The notes below the pieces were generated by a model. That model searched no databases. It was not told the DNA's origin and was given only the letters and a program-made list of their open reading frames with translations. A stretch of DNA of 64,000 bases from Floccularia luteovirens (lineage: Eukaryota > Basidiomycota > Agaricomycetes > Agaricales > Squamanitaceae): contig VSJF01000004.1 in the NCBI GenBank assembly GCA_009739215.1, positions 248,001 to 312,000 of the forward strand. The letters are read 5' to 3'. Position 1 is the first letter of the stretch, and every line of letters begins with the position of its first letter. The translations under genes were made by a program, and so were the position numbers. Of this stretch, positions 9,661-21,585 are shown piece after piece.

Positions 9661-12024
9661 ATGTCTCGACTACCTGCTCCTGAAGTGCATCCAGTTGTAG
9701 TTGATGCCATGATGTCTGCCGGGGACAACCTTAGTCAAGAATCCCCCGATGGGCTAAAGATTAGTGACACTGAACGTTCAGACGAACCTTTTGATCACGT
9801 CTTCATCTCGTCAATCAGCAAAGATGAACCGATTGTTACCAGGAGAGAATTATGGAGTTATTACTGTACGTTGTCCACATATTAAGCTGACATCGCGTTT
9901 AGTAATCGTTCCATTCTTCCAAGTATACTACAATGGCGATAATGTATGTATCAAGGTATAACCTACTTCATTGATTCTCATATTTTATAGGGTGTTGGAC
10001 CTTTAGGATTTTCAATGACTCTTTTTCAATCGTTGGTGAATGCTGCAGGATACGATCCAGTACGAGGCCCAGGATCATCTTGTAGTGCGGAGGGTGCATC
10101 CGGTCGGTGCGTAGTGCCCTGGAGTGGTGGGGTCAAAGAGGTCGCAAGTGTAGTACTTATTGCTAACGGTGTCAGCTTCGCTGTAAGTCTCAAAACTTTC
10201 AACTATCATTTACTGTACAATCTACCTAATTCGAATTATTGCAGGTTATGACACTTATATTTACTGCTATTGGTTCAGCCGCAGACTACGGGACATTTGG
10301 ACGCTGGTTATTACTTCGTAGTCACTTGTATATGCTGGGGTGCTCAATTCTCTAGTATGACCTTGACAAGTAAACTTTCTTTATACATCGATTCATTATG
10401 CATGTTGAGGTGTTGTTTTAGCACCATCACGCTGGCCAGTATCCATGGCTTTGTATATGATCGGATTCATCTCTTATGGCGCCACACTTGTGTTCTACGC
10501 AGCAGCTTTTCCGCGTCTGGCTCGCAATACTCCACATGCTCGTGACTTACGCGCAAAGTATGACGCAGGAACGACTGAATTAGAAGAATACGAGCGAGAA
10601 GAGAGTTTGGAGAAAAATAGGATTAGTAACATAAGCACGGTATGAACGCCATCCTATTGTACCTGATGATCCTACCGTTTGAATAAAGATATCTTCTAGA
10701 CTCATAGCAATATTGGATATATCTTCACACTGTGCCTTAACTTATCGATTCTGCTTCCTCTCAAGGACAATCCAAAAGTGAACAATTATACGCTGGTGCT
10801 GTAAGCCAATCTAATTGTCCCACATTTTGATAATACTCACAGTTATAACATGAACAAGAACGAATGGTTATTGGGTACTAGTGGGTATGTGGTGGTGTGA
10901 GTAATTTTAAACTGTACCTTTCCACTATTATCCAGTCTCATCTCGTGACATAACATTCAGTTATTTTTCAACAACCACGTCCTGGACCACCACTTCCGAA
11001 GGGTGAATCGTACCTGACGATTGGTTGGAAACAAGTTCGTTTCTTCCCATAAAGTTAGATTTTTTCAATAATTAAATTTTCAGATATGGGTAGCAATGAA
11101 ACAATATAAGCAACTACCGTTCACTTTCATATACCTGTTTTCTTTCTTCCTTCTGGCTGATGTGAGTGTTATCGATAACCTGTCAATGTCATTCCAAGCT
11201 AATAGTAGCATACAGGGCTTGAACACTACCGGTACACTTGTATCCATTTGCCAAAACGACAAATTTTCGTTTAGCTTCCTTCAAAATACCTACCTGGGAC
11301 TAGCGCAAGCCATTACATCCACGATGAGTACGCTCGGATTCTGGTATATCCAGAAATATTACAAGATACGTACCAAGAAGATGGTGAGTTTTCGCCATGT
11401 ATTAACTGAACTGTTTGCTTATCGTTCATCATCCTATTAGTTCGTTATTACTAATGTAGTGACTATCATGATTCCTCTATGGGGTATGATTGGGATATGG
11501 ACGCAGAAGTTTGGGTATTTATAAAGCATTTTAATTTACCAACTACATCTTAATTTGCTTTAGATTCCATAATGTTTGGGAATTCTGGTAGGTGTCAATT
11601 ATTTTTGTGTGTATTCCCTGCTAACTATATAACTAACTATATGAATGGTACAGGGCCTATAACGTTCTCTTTGGACTTTTCCAAGCACCTTATTATGCCT
11701 ATTCACAAACCATGATGGCGGAGCTATCCCCACCTGGATTTGACAATATGGCAAGTATCGCATTGTATTATCTATCTTATCTTATTTTGAAAACCTATTA
11801 TTTGCCTCTAGTTTTTTGGATTGTTTGGATTATCCAATCGAGCATCTTCTATGATTGGCCCAAACGTCATTCAAGCTATTATTGATAATACAGGAAATAA
11901 CTGGATGGGTTTCCCATTCTTGTTTGCACTGTGTACTTGCGCATCAGTCGTTATTTGGTTTGGTGTGGATGTGGAGAAGGGACGTCGGGATGCGGTGGCT
12001 TGGGCTGACAAGATCCGTGCATGA
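9661..12024 (+). CDS. ATG22: ATG22-type vacuolar amino-acid effluxer, copy 1 (one apparent frameshift)
   Basis: Atg22 is an MFS-fold vacuolar membrane protein that exports amino acids released by autophagy. Many short introns join a soluble N-terminus (MSRLPAPEVHPVV) to YYNGDN, GVGPLGFSMTLFQSLVNAA, and the diagnostic loop YDPVRGPGSSCSAEGASG. Next come the GSAADYGTFGRWLL helix, ISYGATLVFYAAAFPRLARN, NGYWVLVGMWW, LPFTFIYLFSFFLLAD and the last helices NVLFGLFQAPYYAYSQTMM and GPNVIQAIIDNTGNNW. The frame fails at about 10311-10316: TTATTACTTCGTAGTC has one base more than copy 2, which runs TTATTGTTCGTAATC in frame, and a TAG follows. The intron at 11751-11811 has a GC donor (ATG|GCAAGT). If the extra base is real the product is truncated. 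All other exons look intact. Confidence 0.85.
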
Positions 12025-12860
12025 AGCGAAGATGTTTGTACAATACTCTCTAATTGGCTTTCAGCGAGTGGCACCCTACATCGACTGGTGTCGACCGTCA
12101 AGTACGAAATATATCCTTCAGGCAGTTTTTGTCATTGCACAATATGGACATTTCATGTATTTTTTCACAATTCGAAGCAATGGATAAAGAACTGTTCTAT
12201 TTGTAGGTTTATCAATTGAAATTAATGTTGGTATCCCTGCTCAGGACAGCTAACACACGTTCCTCGTTGAAAATCAATATTGTGTTTACAATCAATTTAT
12301 TTTCCAATGAAAAGAAAAAAGAACATCACAAGTCACAAGGCTCAAAATACATAGCTAAACAGAAAAGAAAGTTGTACCACGTATAGCATAAAGAAAGTGG
12401 CGGGCTCCACCAGCTAGCTGCAGGTGTTGGTCCACGAAACGTTATTTTCTGGTGCCGATAGTACACTGAAATAGTCATCATGGAAATTACATTCGAAGGT
12501 TCACTTTGCGGACCTCGAATTAGACGAACTTGTGAGAAAGACTTATGTTTAGCTTCCTTTCAGTGCGTATTTGGCATTCCGGCTGGTCTGTCTCATTGCT
12601 GACATCGGTGGCCTTGCTTCTCCAACGACCGCATGACAACCTATACAGTAAAGTAGTCAATTGGTCCCAAATGATGCTAAAAGCGGCATTAGAATGAAGT
12701 TTCAATGATGGGGTCATGGTCATGCACTATTCCGAAGAACCTACCAAGTACCCACCCATGGAATGATCACACGACTATGCCGGGTTCCTTATCTCAACCT
12801 TCTTTACGGGTATCTCTTGGGTATCTCACCAAAGCTTTTGCGGCTATTGTGCATTGTACT

Positions 12861-15219
12861 ATGTCGCGATTTCCTGCCCCCGAATCCTATCCAGTTGCTG
12901 ATGAGATGTCTAGTCGGGAATCCCCCAATGGGCTAGAAATTATTGATACTAAACGCTCAGATGAACCTCTTGACCATATATTCATCTCGTCAATCAACAA
13001 GGATGAACCAGTTGTTACTAGGAGAGAACTATGGAGCTATTACCGTATGTGTCCTTCATACTAAGTTGAATTCGCATATAGTAATCATTTTATCTTTTCA
13101 AGTATACTACAACGGCGATAATGTGCGTATCAGGGTATAACTTATTTGGTCCCCAAGGTTCTCATATTTTATAGAGTGTTGGACCTGTAATATATTCATT
13201 GACCCTTTTTCAATCGTTGGCAAATGCGGCAGGGTACGACCCAGTACGAGGCCCAGGATCATCCTGTAGTGCAGAGGGTGCATCCGGTCGGTGCGTAGTG
13301 CCCTGGGGAAGTGGGGTCAAAGAGGTCGCAAGTGTAGTACTTATTGCTAACGGTGTCAGCTTCGCTGTAAGTCTCGAAACTTTCAACCACCGTTTATGTA
13401 CTGTCCTTCTAACCATTGTTGTTATAGGTTATGACAGCTATATTTATCCGCAATTGGTTCAGCTGCAGACTACGGAACATTTGGTCGTTGGTTATTGTTC
13501 GTAATCACTTGTATATGCTGGGGTGCTCAATTCGCCAGTATGAGCCTGACAAGTGAAATTTCTCTATGTATCGATTCGTGTCGCATATTGAAATATCAAT
13601 TTAGCACCATCGCGCTGGCTAGCATCCATGGCTCTGTATATGGTTGGATTCATCTCCTATGGTGCAACGCTTGTGTTCTACGCAGCAGCTTTTCCGCGTC
13701 TGGCTCGCAATACTCCACATGCCCGTGACTTACGTGCAAAGTACGATGCAGGAACAATTGAATTGGAAGAATACGAACAAGAAGAAAGTTTAGAGAAGAA
13801 CCGGATTAGTAACATAAGCACGGTATGTACCCATCCTATTGTACCTCCTGATTCTACCGTTCAAGTAAGATGTTTTCTAGACTCATAGCAATATTGGATA
13901 TATCTTCACACTGTGCCTTAACTTATCGATTCTGCTTCCTCTCAGGGATAATCCAAAAGTGAATAACTACACACTGGTACTGTGAGTCGATCCGACTATC
14001 CCACATTTTAGCAATATTCACATTGTGACATGAACAAGGACGACTGGTTATTGGGTACTTTTGGGTATGTGGTGGTGTGAGTAATTTCAAACTGTACCTT
14101 TCCACCGTTATCCAATCGCATAATAATTAGTCATTTTTCAACAACCACGTCCTGGTCCACCACTTCCAAAGGGTGAATCGTATCTTACAGTTGGTTGGAA
14201 ACAAGTTCGTTTTCCCCATATAAGCGCTTATATTTTTTGATAATTCGATTTTCAGATATGGTTGGCGATGAAACAATATAAGCAACTGCCATTCACTTTC
14301 ATATACTTATTTTCTTTCTTCCTTCTGGCTGACGTGAGTGACAATCGATAACCTGTCAAGGTCATTCCAAGCTAATAGTAGCATACAGGGCTTGAACACT
14401 ACTGGTACACTTGTATCCATTTGCCAAAACGACAAATTTTCGTTTAGCTTCCTTCAAAATACCTACCTGGGGCTGGCTCAAGCCATCACGTCCACGATGA
14501 GTACGCTCGGATTTTGGTACATCCAGAGATATTACAAGATAAGTACGAAGAAGATGGTGAGCTCTCGCCTCTGTGTTAACTGAACTGTTCATTCATCACC
14601 CTTTAGTTTATTGTTACCAATGTGGTGACTATCATGATTCCTCTGTGGGGTATGATTGGAATATGGACGCAGAAATTAGGGTATTTATAAATAGCACTTG
14701 AATTACCAACTGCGTAAAAACTAAAAGTGATTTGCTTTAGATTCCATAATGTTTGGGAATTCTGGTATGTGTTAATCGTTTTTATGTTGGTTATATTCAC
14801 CACTGACTACACGAATGAATGATGCAGGGGCTACAACGTTGTCTTTGGACTTTTCCAAGCACCTTATTATGCTTTTTCTCAAACCATGATGGCAGAACTT
14901 ACCCCACCTGGATTTGATAATATGGTGTGTCTTATCTTGCCTGAGCCGTTTTATCTTGAGCAGACAACTTATTTATCTCTAGTTTTTCGGGTTATTTGGT
15001 TTATCCAATCGAGCATCTTCCATGATAGGCCCAAACGTCATTCAAGCCATTATCAATAATACAGGAAATAACTGGAATGGTTTCCCATTCTTATTCGCGC
15101 TGTGTACTTGCGCATCACTCGTTATTTGGTTTGGTGTGGATGTGGAGAAGGGACGGCGAGATGCTGTCGCCTGGGCTGATAAAATCCGTGCACGAAGCAA
15201 AGATGGGATAAGTATCTGA
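12861..15219 (+). CDS. ATG22: ATG22-type vacuolar amino-acid effluxer, copy 2 (one apparent frameshift)
   Basis: Tandem copy of the gene at 9661 with the same intron positions. Exons read MSRFPAPESYPVADEMSSRE, VYYNGDN, SVGPVIYSLTLFQSLANAAG, then the GPGSSCSAEGASGRC loop and GRWLLFVITCICWGAQF. Next are ALYMVGFISYGATLVFY, the cytosolic ARDLRAKYDAGTIELEEY, TTGYWVLLGMWW, and the closing VDVEKGRRDAVAWADKIR with a slightly longer tail. Near 13446-13448 the string TATTTATCCGCAATTGG has one base more than copy 1 (TATTTACTGCTATTGG), which breaks GSAADYG out of frame. So this copy is also interrupted, in the same exon but at a different site. Copy 1's GC donor is GTGTGT here (from 14924). Its stop lies 229 nt from the convergent ligase gene. 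Confidence 0.85.
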
Positions 15220-15447
15220 GAGATACTGGACAGTGGAATGCTAAGTTGGAAGGAGTGACTGGATTTTAGGACATATGTATTTGTTTCTTTGACATTCTGT
15301 AGAAATGAAAATCCTCGCAAAAGAATACCTAATGTACTTGTAAGGTTGGGGTCGAGTCATTGTCATCTTGACCCTGCAAAGAGGTATGCTATATCCAGAA
15401 AAGTATACAACTATGGTATTCTTTGAAAGGATTGATAGCCGGCCAAG

Positions 15448-17687
15448 TTACAGCTTAACTTTTTCCTTAAGCGCGACATCCCGAGCGTACTTTTCCTGCA
15501 ATACTCTCCTTAAAGTTTTCCCTGTAGGGTTCTTAGGGATCTGTAGAATGAATTATCAGTGAGTGCAACTAAGCAACTGAAGGAATCACTTACCTGATCT
15601 ATGACCTCTATTCCACCACGAAGCCATTTGTATTTGCTCAAATTTTCCTTATGCCACCTATCAAGCTCTTTGATTACAGCCTCGGGACCTAGCTCATTCC
15701 CGACACTTGACAGAACAACCCATGCTCGTGGAACTTTCTCATCCACAGCTCGGCCACCGCTGACCCCAGCAACGGAGCAGTCAGAGATTAGTTTTTTGGG
15801 GTGTGCAAAGAGTACGGTCTCGATTTCCTTTGGAGAGACTTGAGATCCAGATACTTTCAATGTGTCCTGGTAAAGAAAGATGTTTATCAATTTGAGAGAA
15901 TGTAAATTCTTATTTCAGGGAGTGACTAACCTTTACTCTGTCGATATAGCTGTAAGGAAGGCATCAAAAATTACATGATTCGCATGGATACAAGCAGCAG
16001 AAGATATGGAAGCGTACTAGAGGTTTCCCTCAGGATCAGCCTTGAACATATCTCCAGTTCTCAGCCAGCCGTCGACGAACGTCTCTTTAGTTGCTTCAGG
16101 ATTATTCCAATAGCCCAAGGAAATGTTTCCCCCCTTTAGCCAGAGTTCCCCAGGTTCATTATAATCTGCCTCCGATCCGTCCTCTCGCAGTATCCGGCAT
16201 TCCATGTTTGGCAACAAGATCCCATTACTTTCCTGAATACGTTTCAAGCGACCACCGAGGCTGCCATGGGTTGGCTGTACGATAGCTCTGACGGTCTGTT
16301 GACAAGACATCAGATATACTTAGAAGTGTCTATGCCAAGTCCTTACTGCTTCTGACAATCCGTAGCCTATAGTAATTTGATGGTGAACAGAGTTTTATGA
16401 GCTGACAAAAATTTGATATGTACGTACCTACCCTCAAATCTGTATTTTGGGGAATGTATTTCTTAAGGTTAGCAGCCATCTCACTAGGTAGATGCGCAGC
16501 TCCAGAGTTCACTCTTTGCACAGAACTGAAGTCCACTTTGTCAATGTCTGGGTGTTCCAACATCTTAGGCACAACTGAGGGGATGAGATCCAATGTCTTT
16601 ATCTTGTATCTAATAAACATGGAATCAGTAACCGGGAGTTGGCCTCGTGGATGGATTATATTTATACTGACTTTGGAATCAATTTGAGAACCTCGTCTAA
16701 ATCCCATCTTGGCATGAAAACGACAGTAGAAGGTAGCAGGAGGGGGCGGATACAATAGCCAGTAAATCCATAGCTGTGGTGCATGGGCAAGCATCCAAGG
16801 AAGTATGGAATAGTCTCTGCAACCTTCTATGGAGTTGGTGTCAGGACAACCAGAGGAACGGATATAACTAACAGGAGAATTTTCCGCCTTTTGGTCAACC
16901 TGATTGACAACCATTTCCTGACTGATAGTAAACATAAGGTTTCCATGAGAGATCATGATAGCTGTCCAATTTGTCTTAGCAGATCTAAAAAAATCTCGAA
17001 TTAGACTTCATCTAACCTTTGGGCAAACCGCCAGTGCCGCTTGAGAAGATTAAATAGGCAAGAGTATCTTTTTTTGCTGGTCGTACTGCTTCTCGCGGAA
17101 TACTTTTGCTACGAACCCCCTTGATCATGTCCGACAAGGTAAGCCGTCCGGTTGTGCTCCTTCCCAAAACATATATCTTTTCAGAAGCTAGTCCTACCTC
17201 TTTTGTAACTTGAAGGACGAGAGAAAGGTATTTCTCTTGGACGAATAACCTCGTGGCTTTGGACACCTCGAGTAGATACTTGAGTTCAAAGGCTGTGGAA
17301 GACGCCGAAATCATCGTGAATGGCGTCGTTATCGCCAGACAGGCGTGGATTAACAAAGGGAATTCCTATGGTATCCCGGCATGTCAGCAAGCTTATAATC
17401 TCAACAATTATATTACCTACTACGTAATTATCGCACATAATCCCAACAATCTCCCCATCCTCACTACGCAGCCCGAGACCTCCAGCAGAGATAGGCGCGC
17501 CTAGAGCGGTCGCAGCGTCATACATACTTTCAACGAACTCTTTATATTGATACTCCTCGCCAGTAGCCAAATCGATAAACAGTTTGAAATCTTTCCATGC
17601 TGCTTGATCAGGCCGTTTGAAGAAGGCTATGTGCACATTCATGTCTGGAAAGGCGGGAATATCGGGTAAAATGGATTTGAGATGCAT
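15448..17687 (-). CDS. acyl-CoA / 4-coumarate-CoA-type ligase (AMP-binding), copy 1
   Basis: ANL-superfamily adenylating enzyme that would activate a carboxylic acid with ATP and join it to CoA. It starts MHLKSILPDIPAFPDMN at 17687. Visible core motifs in order: A3 LAYLIFSSGTGGLPKG (Thr-Gly replaces the usual Thr-Thr), VMISHGNLMF, LPMHHSYGFTGYC, A5 GYGLSEA, and GELWLKGGNISLGYWN with DGWLRTGDMF (A7). These are followed by YIDRVKDTLKVSGSQVSP (A8) and A10 IPKNPTGKTLRR with the catalytic Lys. A tiny exon (CTATATCGACAGAGTAAAG) sits between the A7 and A8 exons. No peroxisomal SKL-type tail: the end is LKEKVKL. The closest relative is the neighbouring gene at 18490. Substrate cannot be read; fatty acid or phenylpropanoid are both possible. 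Confidence 0.85.
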
Positions 17688-18489
17688 ACTGGCAAGGAGG
17701 GGGATTTGATGGACCGGACATACAACATAAAAGTGTTCATATAAATTCATAATGGTCGTTACTAAAGCGATATAAGAATAGTTATCAGGGGTGTCGTCCT
17801 ATAATATCAAAGCTCTGAATACTGATGACATCGTCACATGGAGCGCATAGACTCTAGAGCACGGTCAACGATAGATTCGAAAACAAGGCGATCCTTATAG
17901 CCAACCTACAGTAGTACTGTGCATGGTCAAGAACTGTTGATGAAGACACTATTGGGTTGATCAACCAAGCAAGATTGTTTTCATACAAGAAGCGTTCTGT
18001 AATTTATGGCCTCTGCAGAGCGCAATGCAGCGCTCCTCACGCCCAAGCAGATCAATCAGCCTGAGTTTAGGTCCATTTGGCGCCAATGCCACCAAAGAGC
18101 GCGTTTTGGGAGGATGTAAAATGTGACCTGCCATATGTCCTATGGCTTATTATTAGCTATATGACCTGGTGTTACGAAACGTTCGATAGTTGGAATTCTG
18201 CTCGATTAACCACCTTACGACTTGAAGATTAGCTTCTAGAAAATCTCTCTAAGACCTACAGATCCTTGTTAATTACTTCGTAGGCTGATGCAGTGGGCCC
18301 GGTGCAGAAAATTCATCTCTATGTACTCCTAGCAAAAAATTGATACATGATCCAAAAGCTGTATAACTCAGCAAGAACAGAGTCCCATATGTGTATGGAT
18401 CTAGCTGATATCCAAACCCACAGTTATTATGGCATCCAGAGCCTGATTATTCACAATTTTGATTGCAACAATAGATTATAGTAATAGCA
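17688..18489. other. intergenic, no gene seen
   Basis: About 800 nt between the two head-to-tail ligase genes, presumably the promoter of copy 1 and the 3' region of copy 2. No coding similarity or repeat was noticed. Confidence 0.5.
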
Positions 18490-20731
18490 TCATAGTTTTC
18501 CTTCAATCCTCCGTGAATTATTTTTTTCGTATTGCTCCTGCAACACCGCCCGCAAGGTTTTACCCATCACGTTCTTCGGGATCTACGAAAAGGTGATATC
18601 GTTATAACACGGCATCTTATATCAAAAGCAGGACTTTTACCATTTCTACAATCTCTATTCCACCAGTCAGCCATTTATACTTGCTCAGATTATTCTTATG
18701 CCACTCTTCAAGTTCTCGAATCGCTGCAAGAGGACCTAGCTTTTTACCGACATCTGAAAGAACGATCCAAGCGCGTGGAAGCTTCTCACCCATGGTCGGG
18801 CCAACACTGACTCCAGCTACTGTGCAATCAGAGATGAGTTGTTTTGGGTGAGCAAAAAGTACACTCTCTATTTCGGCTGGGGAGACTTGGAATCCGGAAA
18901 TCTTGAGAGTATCCTGAACGAAGTAATGCGCGGATTTCAATATCTGGGTCACAGTGAAGAGATCATACGTTGACCAACTTTGGCTCTATCCACGTAACTG
19001 ATGGGGAGGGTTTAGTGAGGTAGGGGTGAGATGGAAGCAAAATATAACATACAAGAAATTCTGATCTTTGTCCACTTTGAATCTGTCCCCAGTTCGCAAC
19101 CAACCATCCAGAAAGGTCTCCCTACTGCCTCTTTCACTATTCCAATATCCCATAGCAACATTTCCACCCTTCAGCCAGAGCTCTCCCGGTTCGTCGAAAC
19201 CTGCTTCCGATCCATCACCACGCACAATCCGACTTTCCATCCCCGGAAGCAGAGCTCCGATGCTACCAGGAACTAACTTCAACCGCCCATCCAGTAAGCC
19301 AGGAAGTTGTGCGATGGCAGTGATCGTCTATTCCACGGGATTTGTCAATTCTGAAATAAAACATAACCTGGAGTTCATACTAGTTCTGACATTCCAAAAC
19401 CTTTCATGAGAAGAACTTGGTAAGCATCATTATTCAAACTTAGTAAATGCAGCAAGTAAGTACCCTCTATAAAATGCACTCTTTTCGGAATGATGGTTTG
19501 TAGCTTGGCACTGAGTGTTTGCGGAAGAGCTGCAGCTCCACAAGTTAAAGCTTGCAACGAACTGAGGTTTGCTTTGTCTATCCCAGGGTAGTTTGTAAGT
19601 TGATGAACCACTGAAGGGATAAGGTCTACAGCCGCAATTTTGTATCTATAGCCGAAAAAAGATGTGTGATGTTAGAGGTGACCAATACATACACATATAC
19701 CCACTTCGGAATTAGTTCGAGCACTTTCGCTGTATCCCATCGTGGTAGAAATACCATGGTGCTTGGAGTAAGTAGAGCACGAAAGCAATAGAAAGTCAGG
19801 CCGAATGTATGGTGCATAGGAAGATAAGCCAGAGTGGCGTTGATGCCATCCGAAATACGCTGCTATCAAGTCATTAGATCTAATTTGTTAAATAAACAAT
19901 GTAACACGAATCATAAATATATTCACTAGCTTCGCATCTACCATGGCTTGAGCAATAACTTTTAGTTGACCCAAGGCAAATATTATGTTTCCGTGAGAAA
20001 TCATGACAGCTGTGCATCGCATTTTAGCCTGAGAAGCAAGGAACACTAAACGCATACCTTTAGGTAACCCGCCAGTACCACTTGAGAATATCAGGTAGGC
20101 AAGAGTTTTTTTCGTTGCTTTTCGCACTTCAACCGGAGGAATAGCTCTGCTACGGACCTCATAGATCATATCTGCCAGGCTCTTCCGCCCTTTTATATGT
20201 CCATTCAATAAATATATGTTGTTTTCTGCTAGCCCTATTTCTTTCGCGACCGAAAGAACGAGCGACAAGTACTTTGTCTGGACAAATAACCTTGTCGCCT
20301 TAGAAACTGTAAGAGCATGTCTGAGTTCGAATGCTGTAGAGGCTGCTGAAATTAATGTGAATGGGGTGGTGATTGCCAGACAAGCATGAACAATCGTTGG
20401 GAATTCCTGTTATTTCTAAAATGTCAGCTAGATCTTAGATTTTCAGAATAAACTTATGAATCACTATGCAGTTTTCTCCTATAATTCCAACAATATCTCC
20501 ATTCTCACCATGTAGTCCCAAACCTCCAGTAGAAACAGGCGCACCCAGAGCAGTCGAGGTATCGTACATACCCCTAACGAACTCGCGGTAACTACATTCC
20601 CGTCCAGTGTTCGCGTCAATGTAGATAGTGAAATCCTTCCATGTCGTTTGATCTGGACGTTTTAACATCAAATAGTGTGCATTTAGGTCGGGAATTGGGG
20701 GAACATCCGGAAACAAAGACTTGAGATGCAT
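18490..20731 (-). CDS. acyl-CoA / 4-coumarate-CoA-type ligase (AMP-binding), copy 2
   Basis: Paralogue of the gene at 15448, same strand and same exon layout. It starts MHLKSLFPDVPPIPDLNA. Motifs: LAYLIFSSGTGGLPKG (A3, same Thr-Gly variant), VMISHGNIIFALG, LPMHHTFGLTFYC, LIPSVVHQLTNYPGIDKANL, GELWLKGGNVAMGYWN with DGWLRTGDRF (A7), KDTLKISGFQVSPAEIES (A8) and A10 IPKNVMGKTLRAVL. In A10 the usual Pro-Thr-Gly is Val-Met-Gly, but the Lys remains. It ends RRIEGKL without a peroxisome signal. The pair looks like a tandem duplication that has begun to diverge. A third N-terminal fragment of the family lies at 46766 on the other strand. Confidence 0.85.
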
Positions 20732-21585
20732 CGTTGAACTGCTGTGTGGTAAGAACCTAACAGTGTTGTTATATTCTTAACTCACGGCCCTGAATTTTGT
20801 CCAAAACTTGAGTGATACTTTTATAAACAAGTGATGAACTTACGTGAACATCACTTGCGGACGGTCTCGACCCAGCCTGGGTAGGAGGCTGGTCTCGACC
20901 TCTTCAGGGAGATACTGTCTATAGCACGAAATCTCCATCACATCAGTCATTCACCATATCAGAATAACTTGAATGATGCAGCATACAACCTCAAACCAGC
21001 TCAAGCCTGAGGCCGGAGGCTTCAAGATCGAGAAATGCGCCAAAGTTAGGCAAGACCGTATATTGGCCGATTCTGACTTCCAGGAAATCAAATTCGATTG
21101 GTGGAGGGCATTGCAGATGAAATTTGAAAAATCGTGAACATGAATATATGGGTGTTGTAGATTCTCTTTACCCAGGTCGACTAAACGAAACCACAGAGGC
21201 CAAGCTTGGTTCTTCCGCACGTATAGCCAAGACCCTGTAGGGTATGTAGCATAATCTAATCTTGTCAGGTGAGCCTTACAGCTTACAGACTGATCCACTT
21301 GGCGACGCGTTATGCTTGCTTGAATTCGGCAAGTAGGCTTTACACATTCTTCACTTCACTTGTCCTTGGGCTATTGTTCATGTCAAATTTCAGTAATAAA
21401 TTTATAAAGTTATAAAGTTCTGAATCTGTGGAATGTTCAAGTTGCAAATTTCCAGCCGGACCGCATTGTCCGGTAAGTTCACAGCCGTTATCTTATCATC
21501 TCCACCACTGACATCAATGTCAGACCGGGACAAATCACATTGAACACTAACAGGCTTTCAAATCCATAGCTATCAAATAACAACC
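20732..21585. other. divergent intergenic region
   Basis: About 850 nt between ligase copy 2 (minus) and the GST gene (plus), so likely two promoters. Near 20870-20911 the string GGTCTCGACC occurs twice around a small hairpin (CAGCCT...AGGCTG). An ORF at 20951-21298 on the minus strand has no recognisable features and is not called. Confidence 0.4.

Larger units (their letters stand above)
7966..15230. repeat. ATG22: tandem segmental repeat, three units, each containing ATG22
   Basis: Three degenerate direct repeats. Each begins with a block like TTGGTCCACGAA, followed by GCGGACCTCGAATTAGACGAA (GCGGACCTTGAATTAGACGAA in unit 0) and a stretch ending in GAAAGACTTGT or GAAAGACTTATG, then ATG22. 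Unit 0 (about 7966-9134) holds only an internally deleted relic. Unit 1 (about 9135-12300) and unit 2 (about 12301-15230) hold near-full genes. The junction sequence CCAATGAAAA at about 9140 recurs at about 12305, giving a period close to 3.17 kb. The gaps 7823-8454, 8771-9660 and 12025-12860 consist of this flanking repeat and show no other gene. Confidence 0.8.

Noticed and set aside
16760..16880. Apparent frameshift in ligase copy 1 between ISHGN and the MHHSYG block
   Set aside because: An intron ending CCATAG before KVAETIPYF restores the frame, as in copy 2.
20951..21298. Minus-strand ORF of 115 codons upstream of the GST gene
   Set aside because: Composition looks random and no motif or paralogue supports it.
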